Positions 16,847 through 25,603 of a DNA stretch of 64,000 nucleotides are shown here, in pieces. The stretch covers positions 858,352 through 922,351 of the forward strand of contig NZ_JAEPPI010000002.1 of NCBI RefSeq assembly GCF_017641085.1, read 5' to 3'. The stretch is from Gracilimonas sp. (GTDB taxonomy: Bacteria; Bacteroidota; Rhodothermia; Balneolales; Balneolaceae). The translations under genes and the position numbers were made by a program. The notes under the pieces are model-generated. The model saw only the letters and a list, made by a program, of their open reading frames with translations, was not told the DNA's origin and searched no databases. Numbering within the stretch: position 1 is the first letter of the stretch; each line of letters starts with the position of its first letter.

Positions 16847-17025
16847 GCCCTTCAATCGGCTCATTGGAACAAATTTTGAGTTATTTTTAAAGTTATTTAG
16901 GCAAGAAAAGCTTAAGACACCCGAAGAAGGTTAATCAGTAAAATAATAGTTCTGATTTTTCTGAGATTCTCTTTATATTTAAAGCCTTTTTCGGATAAGA
17001 AATTGAATGCAAAATATCCTAATTC

Positions 17026-17184
17026 ATGAAACGCACGTACCAACCAAGTAACAAGAAGCGAAAGAACAAGCACGGTTTCCGCGAACGCATGTCTACCAAA
17101 AATGGACGTAAGACATTGAAAAACCGTCGCAAGAAAGGCCGTCATAAGCTAACCGTTAGCGATGAGAGAAAAGGAGCCAAGTAA
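17026..17184 (+). CDS. rpmH: 50S ribosomal protein L34
   Basis: The 52-residue basic protein begins [13 protein letters not shown] and contains [14 protein letters not shown], the universal L34 pattern. It is a component of the large ribosomal subunit. The rnpA start lies inside its last codons (23-nt overlap), the usual rpmH-rnpA arrangement. In many bacteria dnaA is adjacent to rpmH; here dnaA lies about 16 kb away on the other strand. A TATATTTA at 16974-16981 could be the -7 element. Confidence 0.97.
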   Translation: MKRTYQPSNKKRKNKHGFRERMSTKNGRKTLKNRRKKGRHKLTVSDERKGAK

Positions 17185-17593
17185 CCATACGGATTCTCCT
17201 GATCGCAGATTTACTTTATCTAAATCTCATATTTTACGTGGCAGGCGAAATTTTGAGGAGCTGTTTTCAAGCTCCTCTCTTCTTACTTCCAAAGAAGTAA
17301 ACCTTCGATACCGCACGTACCCCGATGCCGATAAGAATGTTCTTGTTGGCTTCATCGCTCCAAAAAAAATCGGTAACGCAGTTAAACGTATTCGCACCAA
17401 GCGACTGCTACGCGAAGCTTACCGACTTAACCAACATATCATTACCGAATTGCCGGAAATAACAGAAATGGGACTCCACTACGTTTTCATGGCAAAACAT
17501 GCTAATCTGACTTTTGATATGGCCGAGCGTAGCGTCACCGACTTACTCAAGCAGTTACGCTCAACACTGACTTCCAAACCTTCACCTATTTAA
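17162..17593 (+). CDS. rnpA: Ribonuclease P protein component
   Basis: The 143-residue basic protein partners the RNase P RNA in 5' maturation of tRNAs. Features are [16 protein letters not shown] near residue 17, [20 protein letters not shown] (the family RNR-type motif has the form [11 protein letters not shown]) and a C-terminal amphipathic helix. The start at 17162 overlaps rpmH, and a hydrophilic 16-residue leader precedes the conserved part. yidC follows after 12 bp, without the small yidD gene often found between them. The RNA subunit gene is not in this window. Confidence 0.94.
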   Translation: MREKEPSNHTDSPDRRFTLSKSHILRGRRNFEELFSSSSLLTSKEVNLRYRTYPDADKNVLVGFIAPKKIGNAVKRIRTKRLLREAYRLNQHIITELPEITEMGLHYVFMAKHANLTFDMAERSVTDLLKQLRSTLTSKPSPI

Positions 17594-17605
17594 ACATCTG
17601 TACTT

Positions 17606-19411
17606 TTGGATAAGAATACCGCAACCGGATTTGTCTTAATTTTTCTACTCATGCTGGGATGGTTTTATTTCACAATGCCATCCGAAGAAGAACTGGCAAA
17701 CCAGCGAAGAGAGCAGGCCGTGCAAGACAGTCTTGCCCAGATTGAACAAAACCGACAGGACTCTTTAGACCGCACAGCGGTCGCTGATGACGAACAACAG
17801 CAGCAAACACAACCCCGGGAGCAATCCATAAGCCAGGAGCAGGATGATGCACCTGAAGTACGCGGGTTATTTGCCAGCAGCCCGGTAACTGAAGAAACGG
17901 AAATCGAAGTTACTACTCCGCTATACACCGTGACCTTTACCAATCGCGGGGCAGGGCCTAATTCATTTATCCTCAACAATTACGATACCTGGGATGGACG
18001 TCCGGTTCAGTTAATCGCAGACACGGCGCATTCTGCCTACAACATCGGATTTTTATCTACTGAAAATTACAACGTAGAAACCCAGAATATTTTATTCGAG
18101 CAGGTTACTCCCGGCTCAAGTATGGCTATTGCTTCCGGCGAGCAGCGGGAAATTCGTTATGAACTGGAGCTTCAGGATGGGCGTGAAGTTATTCTCACCT
18201 ATTTGCTCAACGGCAATAACTATGAGATTGACGTTGATGTACAGTTTGTAGGCCTTCAGGATTATGTGGTGGGAAGAAGCATCGACTTTGGGTGGACATC
18301 ACCCCTACGCTTCACTGAAAAAGACCATACGCAGGATGCACTCGCAACCTCAGCCTATGTCTATGCCGGAGGCGAGCTGGAGCAATTTAAACTGGACGAA
18401 GCCGGCCGTGAAGAAACCACTATCAATGGAAACATTGACTGGGCGGCTACCAAAACGAAATTTTTTACGCAGCTTATTAAGCCGATGTCGCCAACCGATG
18501 CAGCTATGCTGATTGGAGAAGTAACCGGCGCGGCAGACAATCAAAATACTGAGCATCGGTACCGTTCATCAATCCGTACCGACCTGGATGAACAGGGCGC
18601 AACTTCATTCCAGCTGTATGTGGGTCCTATGAAATACCGTGAAATCGTAAAAGTGGATGACCATGCGTACGATATGGTGGATATCGGGTGGAGCTGGTTG
18701 CGCTGGTTCTCCGATCCTTTTGTGAAGTGGCTGGTGATTCCGTTCTTTGAATTTCTGTCAGGGTTTATTTCCAATTTTGGAGTCATCATAATTGTGTTTG
18801 CGGCCCTGGTTAAGCTGGTTCTCTCTCCGCTAACTTATAAGAGTTACAAGAGTATGGCGGCCATGGGTGAGCTGCAGCCCCAGATGAAAGAGATACAGGA
18901 GAAGTACAAAGACAATCCGCAGAAGCAGCAAAAAGCGACGATGGATCTGTACCGGAAGAACAAGGTGAATCCGCTCGGCGGATGTTTGCCTAACCTGCTT
19001 CAGTTTCCAATCCTGATTACACTTTGGCGTTATTTCCAGAACTCGATCTTAATCCGACAGGAAGAATTTCTGTGGGCAACCGACCTTTCTGCTCCCGATT
19101 ATATCCTTAGCCTGCCATTCAGTATTCCATTTCTGGGAGAACAAATTGCGGGTTTTGTATTGCTGATGACCGCTGCCATGGTGGTTCAGAGTAAACTTAC
19201 CGGCGGTATGAGCGGCGGTGGCGGAAGCAGCCCGATGGCCGGACAGATGAAGATGCTTCAATACATTTTCCCGGTAATGTTGTTATTTATCTTCAACAAC
19301 TTTGCGGCGGGACTGAGTTTATACTACCTCGTATTCAACGTGCTTTCCATTATCCAGCAGTTCTTCATTAAGCGAAGCCTGCATGGAGACAAAGAAGAAG
19401 CCAAGGCGTAA
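17606..19411 (+). CDS. yidC: Membrane protein insertase YidC
   Basis: A 601-residue inner-membrane insertase, starting at TTG. Residues 8-24 are the first transmembrane helix, followed by a Gln/Glu-rich linker and a large periplasmic beta domain (about 95-345) as in Gram-negative YidC. The conserved insertase core follows: a helix near 380-410, the cytoplasmic hairpin L-Q-P-Q-M-K-E-I-Q-E-K-Y-K-D-N-P-Q-K, N-P-L-G-G-C-L-P-N-L-L-Q-F-P-I, and the last helices near 505-590. It inserts and folds membrane proteins, alone or with SecYEG. It forms one unit with rpmH and rnpA. Confidence 0.97.
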   Translation: MDKNTATGFVLIFLLMLGWFYFTMPSEEELANQRREQAVQDSLAQIEQNRQDSLDRTAVADDEQQQQTQPREQSISQEQDDAPEVRGLFASSPVTEETEIEVTTPLYTVTFTNRGAGPNSFILNNYDTWDGRPVQLIADTAHSAYNIGFLSTENYNVETQNILFEQVTPGSSMAIASGEQREIRYELELQDGREVILTYLLNGNNYEIDVDVQFVGLQDYVVGRSIDFGWTSPLRFTEKDHTQDALATSAYVYAGGELEQFKLDEAGREETTINGNIDWAATKTKFFTQLIKPMSPTDAAMLIGEVTGAADNQNTEHRYRSSIRTDLDEQGATSFQLYVGPMKYREIVKVDDHAYDMVDIGWSWLRWFSDPFVKWLVIPFFEFLSGFISNFGVIIIVFAALVKLVLSPLTYKSYKSMAAMGELQPQMKEIQEKYKDNPQKQQKATMDLYRKNKVNPLGGCLPNLLQFPILITLWRYFQNSILIRQEEFLWATDLSAPDYILSLPFSIPFLGEQIAGFVLLMTAAMVVQSKLTGGMSGGGGSSPMAGQMKMLQYIFPVMLLFIFNNFAAGLSLYYLVFNVLSIIQQFFIKRSLHGDKEEAKA

Positions 19412-19420
19412 GTCAGCTTT

Positions 19421-19482
19421 TAGCTTTCAGACTTCAGCTATCAGTAAAGTGAATAGAATTGATAGCTGAGTGCTGAAAGCTA
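19421..19482. repeat. Imperfect 23-bp inverted repeat after yidC
   Basis: Arms lie at 19421-19443 (TAGCTTTCAGACTTCAGCTA plus TCA) and 19460-19482, with 20 of 23 positions complementary. The words CAGCTTT, AGCTTTCAG and TCAGCTATCAG are variants of each other, like the other word-based hairpins in this window. It may end yidC transcripts. Confidence 0.6.
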
Positions 19483-19533
19483 TTCTAATTATTAGTAGGT
19501 TCTTTGTGATTTTTTTAACCCGAATCCTCACTA

Positions 19534-20448
19534 TTGTTAAGCAAAGCACTCTCACACTTTCCTCAATTCAGGTTCAGAGAAGGAGAAAAACGGCTCTGGA
19601 ATCCCATTCTGAAAAAGACGTTTGCCATTCGTCCGGAGGAGCAAGTTCGCTTGGCATTGGTGGATTATCTGATTTTAGAAGCAGGGCTGTCAGCTTCCCG
19701 CATTTCCTTTGAGAGCCCGGTAAAACTTCCCGGCGACAAATCCTCTTCCCGTACGGATATTATTTGTTATGACAGTGATTTCAAGCCACTACTACTGGTT
19801 GAATGCAAGGCTCCCGATATCAAACTGGATGAGAAGGCGGCGATACAAGTTGCGAGGTATAACCAGAAAGTCGGTGCTCCTTACTTGCTCGTCAGCAACG
19901 GAACCCTTGATTATTGGTTTGAAGTTGAGGGGGAAGAAGTAAAATTTTTACCGGATCTCCCCGAGTTATTCCATTCTACAAAAAAAGTTTCCCGGGATTT
20001 AGCATACTGGACAGAACGTAGTTTCATTGGTGAGAAACTGAATCAGGAAGCTTCATCATTTGCTTTGGAATCATGCATGCAGTTGTATGAGGAGCCCCAT
20101 CAACCCGTAAAATATCTGGGGTTTGATGATTTCCCTCCCGAGTTTGCTCTGGCACATTACTACCGCATTTTTGGGTTTAAAGAGAACCGGAAGGTGGGAC
20201 TGTGTTTATCGGCTAATCTAAATGGTGAGACCCGTTTGAATACGGTGCTGAACGTGAATGGAGCAAATACAGCTTTCTGTACCGTATCTTTAAATGCGCT
20301 TACAGAGAATGAAAACCGGGCAGCGGAGGTTCACTCAGGGAAAGGAGTTCACAAGCTGAATCTGGCAGAAGAAATGAAATCTGGTTTTAGTAAAAAGATC
20401 GGGGATTTGTCCGACGGATTTCATGAAGTATTGAGCCGATATTCCTGA
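19534..20448 (+). CDS. PD-(D/E)xK protein with HsdR N-terminal-like domain
   Basis: A 304-residue cytoplasmic protein starting at TTG. Residues 30-150 match the HsdR_N-type nuclease fold: R-P-E-E-Q-V-R-L-A-L-V-D-Y near 33, R-T-D-I-I-C-Y-D with Asp75, and L-L-V-E-C-K-A-P with Glu90 and Lys92, the PD-(D/E)xK triad. Stand-alone proteins of this type are common in Bacteroidota and need not be restriction enzymes; no hsdM, hsdS or helicase domain is present. The C-terminal 150 residues are an extra region I cannot name. The likely role is an uncharacterised nuclease. It lies between yidC and pepP with its own upstream gap. Confidence 0.78.
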   Translation: MLSKALSHFPQFRFREGEKRLWNPILKKTFAIRPEEQVRLALVDYLILEAGLSASRISFESPVKLPGDKSSSRTDIICYDSDFKPLLLVECKAPDIKLDEKAAIQVARYNQKVGAPYLLVSNGTLDYWFEVEGEEVKFLPDLPELFHSTKKVSRDLAYWTERSFIGEKLNQEASSFALESCMQLYEEPHQPVKYLGFDDFPPEFALAHYYRIFGFKENRKVGLCLSANLNGETRLNTVLNVNGANTAFCTVSLNALTENENRAAEVHSGKGVHKLNLAEEMKSGFSKKIGDLSDGFHEVLSRYS

Positions 20449-20520
20449 CCCGGCGAGTCGATATTAGTCTCGCATTTTGGTATTCTTGACATCCTTACAA
20501 TCAATCAAATTTATACAGCA

Positions 20521-21858
20521 ATGATGCATCAGAAGCACCGCGAAAAACTATTTTCACTATTTGATGAAGGCCAGAACGGAGTGGTATTTATTCAGGGATC
20601 CGATATCCTGTACCGGAATGAGACCGATTACGAATACCCTTTCCGGCAGGAGTCTAATTTCTGGTATTTGACGGGTGTGAACGAGCCTGAATGTGCCCTT
20701 ATTCTGGAACTGAAAACCGAAGAGTATCACCTTTTTGTACCCAAGCGGGATGCGCAATATGCGGTGTGGCACGGATATGTGAAATCGCTGGAAACTTATC
20801 AGGAGCAGTACGGGCCGGATCACCTGCATTACGCCAATGAAATTCTGACGGTGCTGAATAAAATTAAACCGGAGAAGGTGTACTGCCTGAACGAGGCCGA
20901 TGCGGAACTGATTGAGGACCTGGATCGGGACTTTGAAGCTGATGTGGAGGCTCTGCATGATGCTCTCACTTACTGCCGCGTATTGAAAACAGACGAAGAG
21001 CTGGACTACATGCGTAAAGCTGCGGCAGTGAATAACCTGGCTCATACCGAAGTAATGAAAGCCATAAAGCCCGGGATGTATGAATATGAGCTGAAAGCGT
21101 TGTTCACAAAAATCCAATATGAAAACGGCCTGCAGCAAGATGCTTACAATGGAATTTTTGCCGGTGGAAAAAACAGTGCTATTCTCCATTATGTAGAAAA
21201 TAACAGCCAGATTAAAGACGGTGATTTGTTCCTGCTGGATGCCGGACACGAGTATCAAGGCTATGCGTCAGATATTACACGGACGTACCCTGCCAACGGG
21301 AAGTTTACTGATGTACAGGCCGGGGTTTATGATGCCGTTCTTGCTGCCTTGAATACATCTATAGAAAAAATTGAGCCGGGTGTAAAAATGGAAGACCTGC
21401 ATATGCATGCTGCCCGTACGATTATGGAGGGGTTGAAAGATGCAGGCCTGGTGAAAGGCGCAATAGATGATATCATGGAAAACGATATTTTTGCTCTTTT
21501 CTTCCCGCACGGGCTGGGTCACTTCCTCGGTTTGGATACGCATGATGTTGGAGGGTATCCAAAAGGAGTGGATCGAATTGATCGCCCGGGTATTAAATAC
21601 CTTCGTGCCCGCAGAGACCTGCAGCCGGGAATGGTAATTACCATTGAACCAGGTTGTTATTTCGTGCCTGCACTGTTGATACCGGCTATGGAAGATGACA
21701 ACCAATCCCAATTCCTGAATACGGAAAAACTGACCAAGATGTTTGAGTTTGGTGGCATCAGAATTGAGGATAACATTGTGGTAACTGACGACGGATATGA
21801 AAACCTGACGGATGTACCGAAGGATAGAAAAGAAGTGGAGAAGATTATCGGCAGTTAA
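20521..21858 (+). CDS. pepP: Xaa-Pro aminopeptidase (M24B family)
   Basis: A 445-residue metallopeptidase that removes the N-terminal residue before proline. An aminopeptidase P N-terminal domain (about 1-135, F-Y-R-Q-E-S-N-F-W-Y-L-T-G-type motif at 40-51) precedes the pita-bread catalytic domain. Metal ligands are visible: Asp in L-L-D-A-G-H-E-Y, Asp in S-D-I-T-R-T-Y-P, His in H-G-L-G-H-F-L-G-L-D-T-H-D, Glu in I-T-I-E-P-G-C-Y-F and Glu in G-G-I-R-I-E-D-N. No signal peptide, so cytosolic. Length matches the E. coli PepP class. Confidence 0.94.
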   Translation: MMHQKHREKLFSLFDEGQNGVVFIQGSDILYRNETDYEYPFRQESNFWYLTGVNEPECALILELKTEEYHLFVPKRDAQYAVWHGYVKSLETYQEQYGPDHLHYANEILTVLNKIKPEKVYCLNEADAELIEDLDRDFEADVEALHDALTYCRVLKTDEELDYMRKAAAVNNLAHTEVMKAIKPGMYEYELKALFTKIQYENGLQQDAYNGIFAGGKNSAILHYVENNSQIKDGDLFLLDAGHEYQGYASDITRTYPANGKFTDVQAGVYDAVLAALNTSIEKIEPGVKMEDLHMHAARTIMEGLKDAGLVKGAIDDIMENDIFALFFPHGLGHFLGLDTHDVGGYPKGVDRIDRPGIKYLRARRDLQPGMVITIEPGCYFVPALLIPAMEDDNQSQFLNTEKLTKMFEFGGIRIEDNIVVTDDGYENLTDVPKDRKEVEKIIGS

Positions 21859-21864
21859 GGCGGG

Positions 21865-21892
21865 CGTTATTCGTTGATTCGTTAATCGTTAA
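21865..21892. repeat. TAACGA-word repeat, first block
   Basis: CGTTATTCGTTGATTCGTTA continues to 21892 and is the reverse complement, with small changes, of the block at 22318-22358. The two blocks flank the four-helix-bundle gene in opposite orientation. Confidence 0.65.
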
Positions 21893-21903
21893 AGGTGGTG
21901 TAA

Positions 21904-22353
21904 TTGGTAAATAAGAAAAAAGATATAGCCTCTTTTGAAGATTTGCTGGTATGGCAGGTTTCCAGGGATTTACGAAAACGAATTTCTTCACTTTGTGAAA
22001 AACTTCCCAAAAGCGAAACCTACAAGTTAAAAGACCAAATGCTTAGAGCTTCGCGCTCGGTTACAGCAAATATAGCGGAAGGCTATGGTCGGTTTCATTT
22101 TCAGGAGAATATTCAATATTGCAGGCAAGCACGTGGTTCTTTATATGAATTGATTGACCATTTGTCTGTTGGATTTGATGAGAATTATTTCGACAAATCA
22201 GAAGTTGCTCAGATTAAAAAAGAAACCGTCAGGACAATCAAACTCATTAACGGATATATTGGTTATTTAAACAAATCGAAAGCGAATAAAGTCAAAGAAC
22301 CGGAAATCGACTACTCGATTAACGAACCAACGAATAACGAAATAAACGATTAA
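21904..22353 (+). CDS. Four-helix-bundle protein (S23 / 23S rRNA IVS family)
   Basis: A 149-residue protein beginning at TTG. The pattern F-E-D-L-L-V-W-Q-V-S-R-D-L, K-L-K-D-Q-M-L-R-A-S-R-S-V-T-A-N-I-A-E-G-Y-G-R and Q-A-R-G-S-L-Y-E-L-I-D-H-L is typical of the four-helix-bundle family first seen in 23S rRNA intervening sequences. Such genes are scattered through Bacteroidota genomes, function unknown. The last residues (I-N-E-P-T-N-N-E-I-N-D) are encoded by the repeat block that starts at 22318, so the repeat supplies the tail and stop. It sits between pepP and ispH, 6 bp ahead of the latter. Confidence 0.88.
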   Translation: MVNKKKDIASFEDLLVWQVSRDLRKRISSLCEKLPKSETYKLKDQMLRASRSVTANIAEGYGRFHFQENIQYCRQARGSLYELIDHLSVGFDENYFDKSEVAQIKKETVRTIKLINGYIGYLNKSKANKVKEPEIDYSINEPTNNEIND

Positions 22354-22358
22354 CGAAT
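22318..22358. repeat. TAACGA-word repeat, second block
   Basis: Several copies of AACGAA / AACGAT run through the end of the four-helix-bundle gene up to the ispH start. It is inverted relative to the first block at 21865-21892 and in the same orientation as the third block at 23645-23680. Confidence 0.65.
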
Positions 22359-22359
22359 A

Positions 22360-23610
22360 TTGGCACGTAAAAAATTTGACATACCGGAAATGTACCAGTC
22401 GCCGATCATCCGGAAGGTGAAAGAGGCGACAAAAATTATGGATCCGATGAAAAAAGACCTTGAACCGACCTTACTCGATTTTGGTCCGGTTCAGTTTTAT
22501 ATCCCCCGTTTTTTTGGATTCTGCTACGGCGTGGAGAATGCCATTGATATTGCTTACCGAACGGTGGCCGAAAACCCGGATAAGAATATTTACCTGCTCA
22601 GTGAGATGATTCACAACCCAACGGTGAATGAGGACTTGCTGAAGAAGGGAGTGAAGTTTTTATTTGATACAGATGGCTCTGAACGCATTCCGATTTCTTC
22701 ACTTAGTGCAGACGATATTGTAATTGTGCCCGCCTTTGGGACTACCATCGAGATTCAGGAGCAATTGAAAGAGCTGGGAATCGACCCGTATCAATACAAT
22801 ACAACCTGTCCGTTTGTGGAAAAAGTATGGAAGCGGGGAAAACAGCTTGGTAAGAAAGACTATAGCCTTGTGGTGCACGGAAAGCATCAGCATGAAGAAA
22901 CACGGGCTACCTTCTCTCACAGTGCAGATCACTCTGAAGTAGTTGTGGTTTTGAATACAGAGGAGGCACAAATCCTGGCAGACATTTTAACAGAAGACCG
23001 ACCCTTATCTGACTTTGAGAAGTACTTTGGTCATAAATCAACCCCCGGATTCAATCCACTGGAAGACATGATCCGTTTTGGGGTGATTAATCAAACCACG
23101 ATGCTGGCTACTGAAACCCAAAGGGTAATGGAGATTCTAAGGGAAGCCGCCATCAAACGATACGGCGAAGCTGATATCCTCGATCATTTTGCAGACACAT
23201 CCGATACACTTTGTTATGCAACCAATGAAAACCAATCGGCAACCTTAGCCCTTGCTGAAACTGATGCCGATTTGGCAATTGTGGTTGGTGGCTATAATTC
23301 ATCCAACACCATGCACCTGGTTGAGATTTTAGAACATCAGTTTCCTACGTATCATGTTCGGGATAAAGGCGAGCTTTCACCGGATACCATCAAACACTTC
23401 AACCAGTGGGATAAAGAAATGAAGGAGACCAGCCAATGGTTGCCTTCCGGTAAAGAACCTTTGAAAATTGCGTTGACATCCGGTGCTTCCTGCCCGGACA
23501 TCCTGGTAGATGAAGTGCTGCTCCAGGTGCTCGTTTATTTTGAAGGAACCCGGGAAGTAGATGAAGTTATAGCTCCATTCGAGGATAAAATGGAAGCAGA
23601 AGAAGCTTAG
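22360..23610 (+). CDS. ispH: 4-hydroxy-3-methylbut-2-enyl diphosphate reductase
   Basis: Last enzyme of the MEP isoprenoid pathway, reducing HMBPP to IPP and DMAPP with a 4Fe-4S cluster. The three cluster cysteines are in F-G-F-C-Y-G-V-E, N-T-T-C-P-F-V and S-G-A-S-C-P-D. The proton-relay and substrate-binding segments M-I-H-N-P-T-V-N, V-V-H-G-K-H-Q-H-E-E and N-S/S-N-T-M-H-L are present. At 416 residues it is the long form seen in Bacteroidota and cyanobacteria rather than the 310-residue E. coli form. It starts at TTG, 6 bp after the four-helix-bundle gene, which is probably a later arrival in front of it. Confidence 0.95.
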   Translation: MARKKFDIPEMYQSPIIRKVKEATKIMDPMKKDLEPTLLDFGPVQFYIPRFFGFCYGVENAIDIAYRTVAENPDKNIYLLSEMIHNPTVNEDLLKKGVKFLFDTDGSERIPISSLSADDIVIVPAFGTTIEIQEQLKELGIDPYQYNTTCPFVEKVWKRGKQLGKKDYSLVVHGKHQHEETRATFSHSADHSEVVVVLNTEEAQILADILTEDRPLSDFEKYFGHKSTPGFNPLEDMIRFGVINQTTMLATETQRVMEILREAAIKRYGEADILDHFADTSDTLCYATNENQSATLALAETDADLAIVVGGYNSSNTMHLVEILEHQFPTYHVRDKGELSPDTIKHFNQWDKEMKETSQWLPSGKEPLKIALTSGASCPDILVDEVLLQVLVYFEGTREVDEVIAPFEDKMEAEEA

Positions 23611-23644
23611 AATGGTTTATCGTTATTAAGGTAGGAGCGAAATA

Positions 23645-23680
23645 CGAATAACGATTATACCAATAACGAATTAACGAAAA
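23645..23680. repeat. TAACGA-word repeat, third block
   Basis: CGAATAACGATTATACCAAT continues with AACGAATTAACGAAAA up to the yjbQ start. It has the same words as the blocks around the four-helix-bundle gene. Confidence 0.6.
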
Positions 23681-24100
23681 ATGTGGATACAGAAAGAAAT
23701 TAAACTTTCGCCTAAGCCAAGAGGCTACCACATCGTCACGGATGAAATTCTCAGAGAAATTCCGGAAATAAAAGATATCCAAACCGGGTTGGCGCACATC
23801 TTCATTCAACACACCAGTGCCGCACTTACTATTAATGAAAACGCCGATCCATCCGTCCGCAGAGATTTTGAATCCCATTTCGATCGTGCTGTTCCGGAAG
23901 ACACTTCCCTGTACGAGCACACACTGGAAGGCACCGATGACATGACTTCGCATATCAAAAGCTCTTTGCTTGGTTCATCTGTTTCTATTCCAATCACAAA
24001 TGGCCGTTTTAATCTCGGAACCTGGCAGGGGGTCTATTTATGCGAGCACCGCAATCACGGTGGGTCCAGGAAGCTGGTGGTTACACTCAGCGGGGAATAA
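23681..24100 (+). CDS. yjbQ: YjbQ-family protein (UPF0047)
   Basis: A 139-residue cytoplasmic protein of the YjbQ/UPF0047 family, which has been linked to a weak thiamin-phosphate synthase activity; the natural role is unsettled. The family signature is clear: I-F-I-Q-H-T-S-A-A-L-T-I-N-E-N-A-D-P, D-D-M-T-S-H-I-K-S-S-L-L-G-S-S, L-G-T-W-Q-G-V-Y-L-C-E-H-R and a closing R-K-L-V-V-T. It lies 70 bp after ispH, separated by the third TAACGA-word repeat, and converges on the UPF0316 gene. Confidence 0.92.
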   Translation: MWIQKEIKLSPKPRGYHIVTDEILREIPEIKDIQTGLAHIFIQHTSAALTINENADPSVRRDFESHFDRAVPEDTSLYEHTLEGTDDMTSHIKSSLLGSSVSIPITNGRFNLGTWQGVYLCEHRNHGGSRKLVVTLSGE

Positions 24101-24112
24101 TTTCACCTGCTT

Positions 24113-24700
24113 CTATAAACCTTTCCTTACTCTTAACAGGCGGTCGATGGGGCTCCGGTCGTTCGGATTAACCAGATGATCGTGATGCTTGTTGGAGTAC
24201 TTTACATCTTCGGTTGAAAAGAAAGCTTCAGGATCAATCTCCTTCACAATATCATATACCTTGTTGAGCTTTTTCCTCTTTAATACGGTAAAAATAACTT
24301 TTACGTCATTAAACCCGCCCTTTGCATCCACACTGGTAATCGCAACTCCAGCCTCTTTTAAGGCTTCTATTAACTCATCCGACTTATCCAGCGTGATTAT
24401 TCGGATTAAGACGGTACCCACTTTCATTTTGTCTTCAATGTACAATCCGATGAACGTACCGGCTGAGAATCCGGCAGCGTAGGCTACATAATTTACCCAG
24501 TGGTTGAGATTTTTGAGAAGCTGTGCAACTACAATCACCCAGATCAGCACTTCAAAAAAACCGAGAAGGGCTGATTGCCATTTATAACCCCGCGAAACCA
24601 TGGTTATACGTAAGGTTCCAAGAGATACATCAGCGATGCGGGCACAAAAAATGAGTACGGGAAGTACGAAAAAGGATAATTCAGTCATAATGGATTTCAA
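24113..24700 (-). CDS. UPF0316 / DUF2179 membrane protein
   Basis: A 195-residue inner-membrane protein. The first 110 residues form about three transmembrane helices, with the conserved R-I-A-D-V-S-L-G-T-L-R-I and F-F-E-V-L-I-W-V-I-V-V segments of UPF0316. The C-terminal part is a soluble DUF2179-type domain (V-L-I-R-I-I-T-L-D-K-S-D-E-L, then V-D-A-K-G-G-F-N-D-V-K-V-I-F-T-V-L-K-R-K). Function is unknown. The ATG at 24688 (M-T-E-L-S) is an equally good start, 12 bp downstream of the one given. The mechanosensitive-channel-like gene's terminator lies just upstream. Confidence 0.85.
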   Translation of the reverse strand: MKSIMTELSFFVLPVLIFCARIADVSLGTLRITMVSRGYKWQSALLGFFEVLIWVIVVAQLLKNLNHWVNYVAYAAGFSAGTFIGLYIEDKMKVGTVLIRIITLDKSDELIEALKEAGVAITSVDAKGGFNDVKVIFTVLKRKKLNKVYDIVKEIDPEAFFSTEDVKYSNKHHDHLVNPNDRSPIDRLLRVRKGL

Positions 24701-24712
24701 ACATAATAAAAA

Positions 24713-24738
24713 AGCCTCCCAAGGTTAAGTGGGAGGCT
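24713..24738 (-). terminator. Terminator of the TM-helix-repeat gene
   Basis: On the minus strand AGCCTCCC pairs with GGGAGGCT and is followed by TTTTTTATT. It lies 20 bp after the stop of the leftward gene at 24759-25451. Confidence 0.85.
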
Positions 24739-24758
24739 CATCCAAAATACGAATTTAC

Positions 24759-25451
24759 TTATTCATGAGGTGGACTATTTTCAGCCTGACTGGCTAATTT
24801 TTCTATCACTCCGGCTGCCCATTCTTTACCGCCTAACCCAAAGGCAAGGCCTAACGCCAGGCAAGCAGCTCCAAACAAGAGCAGGAAGGCATTGGTCACC
24901 AACTGCTCCCCGATACTTAATTGTGTAAGAGAAAGAGAAACAACAAATAAGATAATGGCATATTTTGCAATAGCTCCAACCATGTTTGCTTGTTTTACCC
25001 CAATATTGCTCAAATAAGTACTCACAACCTGTGCGATAAAACCTGCCAGGAACACTCCGAATATTAGCGCAAGAACAGCTACTATAACATTAGGAATGTA
25101 GAGTATAATTTGGTTAAACAACTCGGAAGCTACGCTAAGTCCCAGCGTATTTAATCCCGCCAAAATTACGATCAACATGATAAGCCAGTAGATAATACTG
25201 CCGAGAATATCTATGGCCGATTTCTTACTGCCACCGTCCTTCAGAAACTTATCGATCTTCGCTTTTTCTGTTACAACATCTAATCGAATTAACTTCAGAA
25301 GTTTTACTGCAGCTGTTTGTACTAATTTGGCAATAATCCAGCCAACGATCAGGATTAGAATTGCGCCAATCAGGCTGGGTAAAAAAGAAGCTAATTCATT
25401 GAAAAAAGTATTATACGACTCTACTAATACACTTTGGATTTCCTCTAACAT
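24759..25451 (-). CDS. Mechanosensitive-channel-like TM-helix-repeat protein
   Basis: A 230-residue inner-membrane protein with about five hydrophobic helices. It has the conserved TM-helix repeat found in MscS relatives: F-L-P-S-L-I-G-A-I-L-I-L-I-V-G-W-I-I-A near 23-41 and I-P-N-V-I-V-A-V-L-A-L-I-F-G-V-F-L-A-G near 124-142. A G-L-A-F-G-L-G-G-K-E-W-A-A-G segment near the end resembles the MscS pore-lining helix. The beta and C-terminal vestibule domains of true MscS are missing, so channel activity is unproven. It has its own terminator. Confidence 0.8.
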   Translation of the reverse strand: MLEEIQSVLVESYNTFFNELASFLPSLIGAILILIVGWIIAKLVQTAAVKLLKLIRLDVVTEKAKIDKFLKDGGSKKSAIDILGSIIYWLIMLIVILAGLNTLGLSVASELFNQIILYIPNVIVAVLALIFGVFLAGFIAQVVSTYLSNIGVKQANMVGAIAKYAIILFVVSLSLTQLSIGEQLVTNAFLLLFGAACLALGLAFGLGGKEWAAGVIEKLASQAENSPPHE

Positions 25452-25568
25452 AATGCACCTCCGTTAAATGTGAATATTGTCTTCTCATTTACCGAAAGCT
25501 GACATCATTCACAACAGATTTCTTTGGTTGCTCATTATTGAGTGTACATAATTTTCTTCAAATTCATC

Positions 25569-25600
25569 TTGATACTGGAGCCGAATAAGCCTTATCTTGA
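25569..25600 (+). promoter_or_regulatory. Putative promoter of the SRP RNA gene
   Basis: TTG (25569-25571) and TATCTTGA (25593-25600) are separated by 21 bp, close to the Bacteroidota TTTG / TAnnTTTG arrangement. The SRP RNA would start about 5-7 bp downstream. The rpsL promoter candidate has the same spacer. Confidence 0.5.
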
Positions 25601-25603
25601 AAG

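Noticed and set aside
19534..20448. Type I restriction-modification system
   Set aside because: Only an HsdR N-terminal-like nuclease domain is present. There is no helicase, methylase or specificity gene nearby.
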